Shown piece by piece: positions 50,885 through 53,263 of a DNA stretch of 53,263 bases. Position numbers and translations under genes: made by a program. Origin of the DNA: an uncultured Oscillospiraceae bacterium (GTDB lineage: Bacteria > Bacillota > Clostridia > Oscillospirales > Ruminococcaceae). The notes below the pieces were generated by a model, which saw nothing but the letters and a program-made list of their open reading frames with translations, ran no database searches and was not told the origin of the DNA. How positions within the stretch are numbered: position 1 is the stretch's first letter; the number at the start of each line of letters is the position of its first letter. The stretch covers positions 1-53,263 of the forward strand of contig CAKSKG010000016.1 in assembly GCA_934464775.1 (NCBI GenBank), given 5' to 3'.

Positions 50885-50913
50885 ATGATAACACCCATTT
50901 TCCCGTTTGTCAA
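50885..50913 (-). promoter_or_regulatory. Promoter of the T-box transcript
   Basis: Minus strand TTGACA (50908-50913), 17-nt spacer, TATCAT (50885-50890). Confidence 0.85.
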
Positions 50914-51035
50914 CTGTATTTTTTCACAGTAAACAAAAATTTTTTCGCAGGCTTATCGAACATTTCCGACAAAACCGCGGTTTTTCCGCCCTCAAACTTA
51001 ATTTGTTAAAAAACAGTATCAAATCCGTAAATCCC

Positions 51036-51064
51036 TTGACAAGAGGGTATATTTATATTACAAT
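51036..51064 (+). promoter_or_regulatory. Promoter upstream of rny
   Basis: TTGACA (51036-51041), 17-nt spacer, TACAAT (51059-51064). The leader to rny is about 320 bases, longer than needed. Confidence 0.78.
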
Positions 51065-51189
51065 ATAATTATGAGTGCAATATATATTAATTATAAATTG
51101 CTGCTATATCTTTATCGCTTCTATGGCCGAATAGAAGATTTATATATTTTCACTTTATCTTTATTGGATATACATTTGATTTATGCCGC

Positions 51190-51240
51190 AGACAGGGTGT
51201 TTCCGCAAAAATGCCGCCGTCTGCCTTTTGCATACGTAAA
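51190..51240 (+). terminator. Possible attenuator hairpin in the rny leader
   Basis: GCAGAC and GTCTGC around 51187-51225 enclose a 25-nt loop and are followed by CTTTTGC. The T-run is short. It may cut off a small RNA of about 160 bases starting at the promoter, or be a leader structure controlling rny. The remaining leader to 51394 shows only the AGGAGG of rny. Confidence 0.4.
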
Positions 51241-51394
51241 AATATAATTCAGTGCAGGTCCGGTAAATACCAATGCAAACCCCTTGATTATGGAGAAAAG
51301 TACCTTGAAAAAAATTTAAAATCTTGTATTCCGCCTTGTAGAAGTGGTCTGAATATTACTTATGAAACTATGACTATGAGGAGGTAAAACGGTT

Positions 51395-52957
51395 ATGGCA
51401 CCATGGACGATTATTGCGATCATCGCAGGGGTCGTTATTGCTGCCGCTGTTTCGGGTGCGATATTCTTCCGTTTGGGTATATCGCATCGAAAAGCACAGG
51501 CAGAAGCGGCTATCGGTTCGGCCGAAAAAGAAGCCGAGCGTATCCTTGAGATCGCACGTGAAGAAGCCGAAAACAAAAAGAAGATCGCTCTTGTTGAGGC
51601 TAAGGACGAAATTTACAAAAGACGCAACGAGTTTGAAAAGGAAACCAAGGAACGCAGAAACGAGCTTTCACGTCAGGAAAGACGCATTCAGCAAAAAGAG
51701 GAAAACATCGACAAAAAGACTGACAACCTCGAAAAGAAGGACGAGCAGCTCCAGCGCAAGCTGAAGCAGGCCGATGAAAAGCTTGAAGAAGCCGAGACTA
51801 TTAGAAAATCCCAGATCGAAACTCTTGAAAAGATCTCCCAGTTCACCACCGAGCAGGCTAAGGAACATCTGCTTACGATGCTTGAGAACGACCTTGTTCA
51901 CGAAAAGGCGCTCAAGATCCAGCAGTATGAGCAGCAGCTCCGTGACGAATGTGAGGACAAGGCACGCAATCTTATCTCGCTGGCAGTTTCAAAATGTGCC
52001 GCAGATCAGGTTGCCGAAACTGCGGTTTCAGTTGTTCCTCTTCCCAACGATGAAATGAAAGGCCGCATCATCGGCCGTGAGGGACGCAACATCAGAACTC
52101 TTGAAACACTCACAGGCGTCGAGCTCATCATCGACGACACACCCGAAGCCATCACGCTTTCATGCTTTGACCCTGCACGCCGAGAGGTTGCACGTCTTGC
52201 GCTTGAAAAGCTTATTGCCGACGGAAGAATCCACCCCTCACGCATTGAGGAAATGGTTGACAAGGCACGCCGAGAGGTGGAGCACAAGATCAAGCAGGAG
52301 GGTGAGCGTGCGGTTCTGGAAACGAACGTACACGGTCTTAACCACGAGCTTGTAAAGCTTCTTGGACGTCTGCGTTACAGAACATCTTACCGTCAGAACG
52401 TACTGAACCACTCCATTGAAGTTGCGCATCTTGCAGGCATCATGGCTTCCGAGCTTGGAGTTGACGCAAATCTTGCCAGACGTGCGGGACTTCTCCACGA
52501 CATCGGAAAGGCTCTCAGCCACGAGATCGAAGGTTCACACGTACAGATCGGTGTTGACGTCTGCCGCAAGTACAAGGAAAGCCCCGACGTTATCCACGCC
52601 ATTGAGGCTCACCACGGCGACGTTGAGACAAAGACAGTCATTGCAGCGCTTGTTCAGGCTGCCGATGCGATATCAGCGGCAAGACCGGGAGCAAGAAGTG
52701 AGAACTACGAAAACTACATCAAGCGTTTACAGAAGCTTGAAGAGATCTGTTCCTCTTACGAGGGCGTTGAAAAATCCTTTGCCATTCAGGCAGGACGTGA
52801 AGTCCGCATAATGGTTATCCCCGAGCAGATCAACGACGAGAAAATGGTCATTGTTGCACGTGAGATCGCCAAGAGGATTGAAGACGAAATGGAATACCCC
52901 GGACAGATCAAAGTCCACCTCATCAGAGAGAGCCGCGCTATTGAATACGCCAAGTGA
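51395..52957 (+). CDS. rny: Ribonuclease Y
   Basis: A 520-residue membrane-anchored endoribonuclease that starts bulk mRNA decay. N-terminal membrane helix (5-25), long coiled coil (about 30-195), KH domain with GRIIGREGRNIRTLE (about 217), HD domain with LLHDIGKAL (His-Asp at about 365) and a C-terminal domain ending EYAK. Normal length. GAGGAGG lies eight bases before the ATG. It has a long leader and its own terminator. Confidence 0.97.
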   Translation: MAPWTIIAIIAGVVIAAAVSGAIFFRLGISHRKAQAEAAIGSAEKEAERILEIAREEAENKKKIALVEAKDEIYKRRNEFEKETKERRNELSRQERRIQQKEENIDKKTDNLEKKDEQLQRKLKQADEKLEEAETIRKSQIETLEKISQFTTEQAKEHLLTMLENDLVHEKALKIQQYEQQLRDECEDKARNLISLAVSKCAADQVAETAVSVVPLPNDEMKGRIIGREGRNIRTLETLTGVELIIDDTPEAITLSCFDPARREVARLALEKLIADGRIHPSRIEEMVDKARREVEHKIKQEGERAVLETNVHGLNHELVKLLGRLRYRTSYRQNVLNHSIEVAHLAGIMASELGVDANLARRAGLLHDIGKALSHEIEGSHVQIGVDVCRKYKESPDVIHAIEAHHGDVETKTVIAALVQAADAISAARPGARSENYENYIKRLQKLEEICSSYEGVEKSFAIQAGREVRIMVIPEQINDEKMVIVAREIAKRIEDEMEYPGQIKVHLIRESRAIEYAK

Positions 52958-52965
52958 GTTGGCGT

Positions 52966-53024
52966 TTATCCCCGCCGAAGCTGCCGTCTTTTTGACGGCT
53001 TGCTTCGGCGGGGATTTTTCTTTT
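52966..53024 (+). terminator. Terminator of rny
   Basis: ATCCCCGCCGAAGC and GCTTCGGCGGGGAT form a perfect 14-bp stem topped by an inner GCCGTC/GACGGC hairpin, followed by TTTTTCTTTT. Confidence 0.95.
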
Positions 53025-53263
53025 GTTACTGAAAAGCTTACTTTTAATTTTGAAATAGTTGTTTTTTCTACCTCCAAGGTTTACTTTTGTTCATTAAAAA
53101 CTTACTTTTATTTTTTGACATGTGTATCATATGAGCTTCAAGTTTTGCAAAGGGAACACCAAAGGGCGAAGGAGAGGGGGGCTAACAGAAAAGCAGAAGC
53201 AAAAATCGAGGCGCCCCCCTCTCCTTACCCTTAGGTTTTCCCTCTGCACTCTCTTTCCTTACC
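53025..53263 (+). repeat. Partial copy D of the 0.9-kb repeat, cut by the window end
   Basis: Same orientation as copies A and B: degenerate AAAAGCTTACTTTTA units, TGTGTATCATAT, CTTCAAGTTTTGCAAAGGG, the purine tract, and GCAAAAATCGAGGC with the pyrimidine tract through CTGCACTCTCTTTCC. It begins directly after the rny terminator and continues past the window. Confidence 0.85.

Overview
The window reads as chromosomal DNA from a gut or rumen Clostridia of the Ruminococcus type (Oscillospiraceae). The reasons are AGGAGG-like ribosome binding sites throughout, intrinsic terminators with U-runs, -35/-10 promoters with 17-nt spacers, RNase Y, a T-box leader, a sortase-anchored surface protein, and a GH130 mannoside phosphorylase beside multi-permease sugar ABC transport genes without an ATPase. 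The species cannot be fixed from the sequence alone. No prophage, CRISPR array, rRNA or tRNA was seen.

Layout. 1-0.5 kb: an inverted partial copy of a large intergenic repeat, then a small 163-bp inverted-repeat element. 0.5-4.7 kb: membrane protein, TIGR01212-type radical SAM protein, SDR epimerase, secreted transglutaminase-like protein. 4.8-5.1 kb: RNase P RNA (minus). 5.3-8.0 kb: ABC-2 exporter with a LytTR regulator split in two and a DUF3021 membrane protein. 8.1-8.9 kb: an XRE regulator fused to a desulfoferrodoxin-like domain, and a 28-residue membrane peptide. 9.0-10.8 kb: rimM-trmD and HPr. 10.9-11.8 kb: full repeat copy A. 11.9-14.7 kb (minus): SPFH protein, NfeD, HflX. 14.8-20.7 kb (minus): a seven-gene string ending in dusB-rimI-tsaD, with a C-terminally extended TadA. 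20.9-21.8 kb: full repeat copy B. 21.9-27.6 kb: repeat-rich lipoprotein, large serine recombinase with a small partner ORF, DnaJ-domain membrane protein, zinc-ribbon membrane protein, long coiled-coil protein. 27.8-29.2 kb: a CPA-type antiporter behind a fluoride-type riboswitch. 29.2-44.2 kb (minus): a carbohydrate locus with GH130, GH95, two pairs of sugar permeases, a DUF5696 protein, a YIP1 protein, an NHL-propeller protein and a roughly 990-residue solute-binding protein fused to sugar-binding-like modules. 44.7-46.7 kb: highly acidic, sortase-anchored surface protein. 47.4-50.9 kb: thrS and a DUF815 AAA+ ATPase behind a T-box leader. 51.0-53.0 kb: rny. 53.0 kb to end: start of repeat copy D.

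How genes work together. The 32.7-44.2 kb block looks like one transcription unit from a strong promoter at 44339-44367 to a UUCG terminator near 32.63 kb. GH95 and GH130 follow in the same direction and could process the imported or surface-bound oligosaccharide. The conserved-looking but functionally unnamed set (SBP fusion, YIP1, NHL/TPR, DUF5696, two permease pairs) is the best protein-level candidate for an undescribed system.

The best nucleic-acid candidate is the roughly 0.9-kb repeat (copies A and B complete, C and D partial). It has nested long-range stems. A 19-bp hairpin in its core differs between A and B by a compensatory base-pair swap, as expected of a conserved structured RNA or a structure-dependent mobile element.
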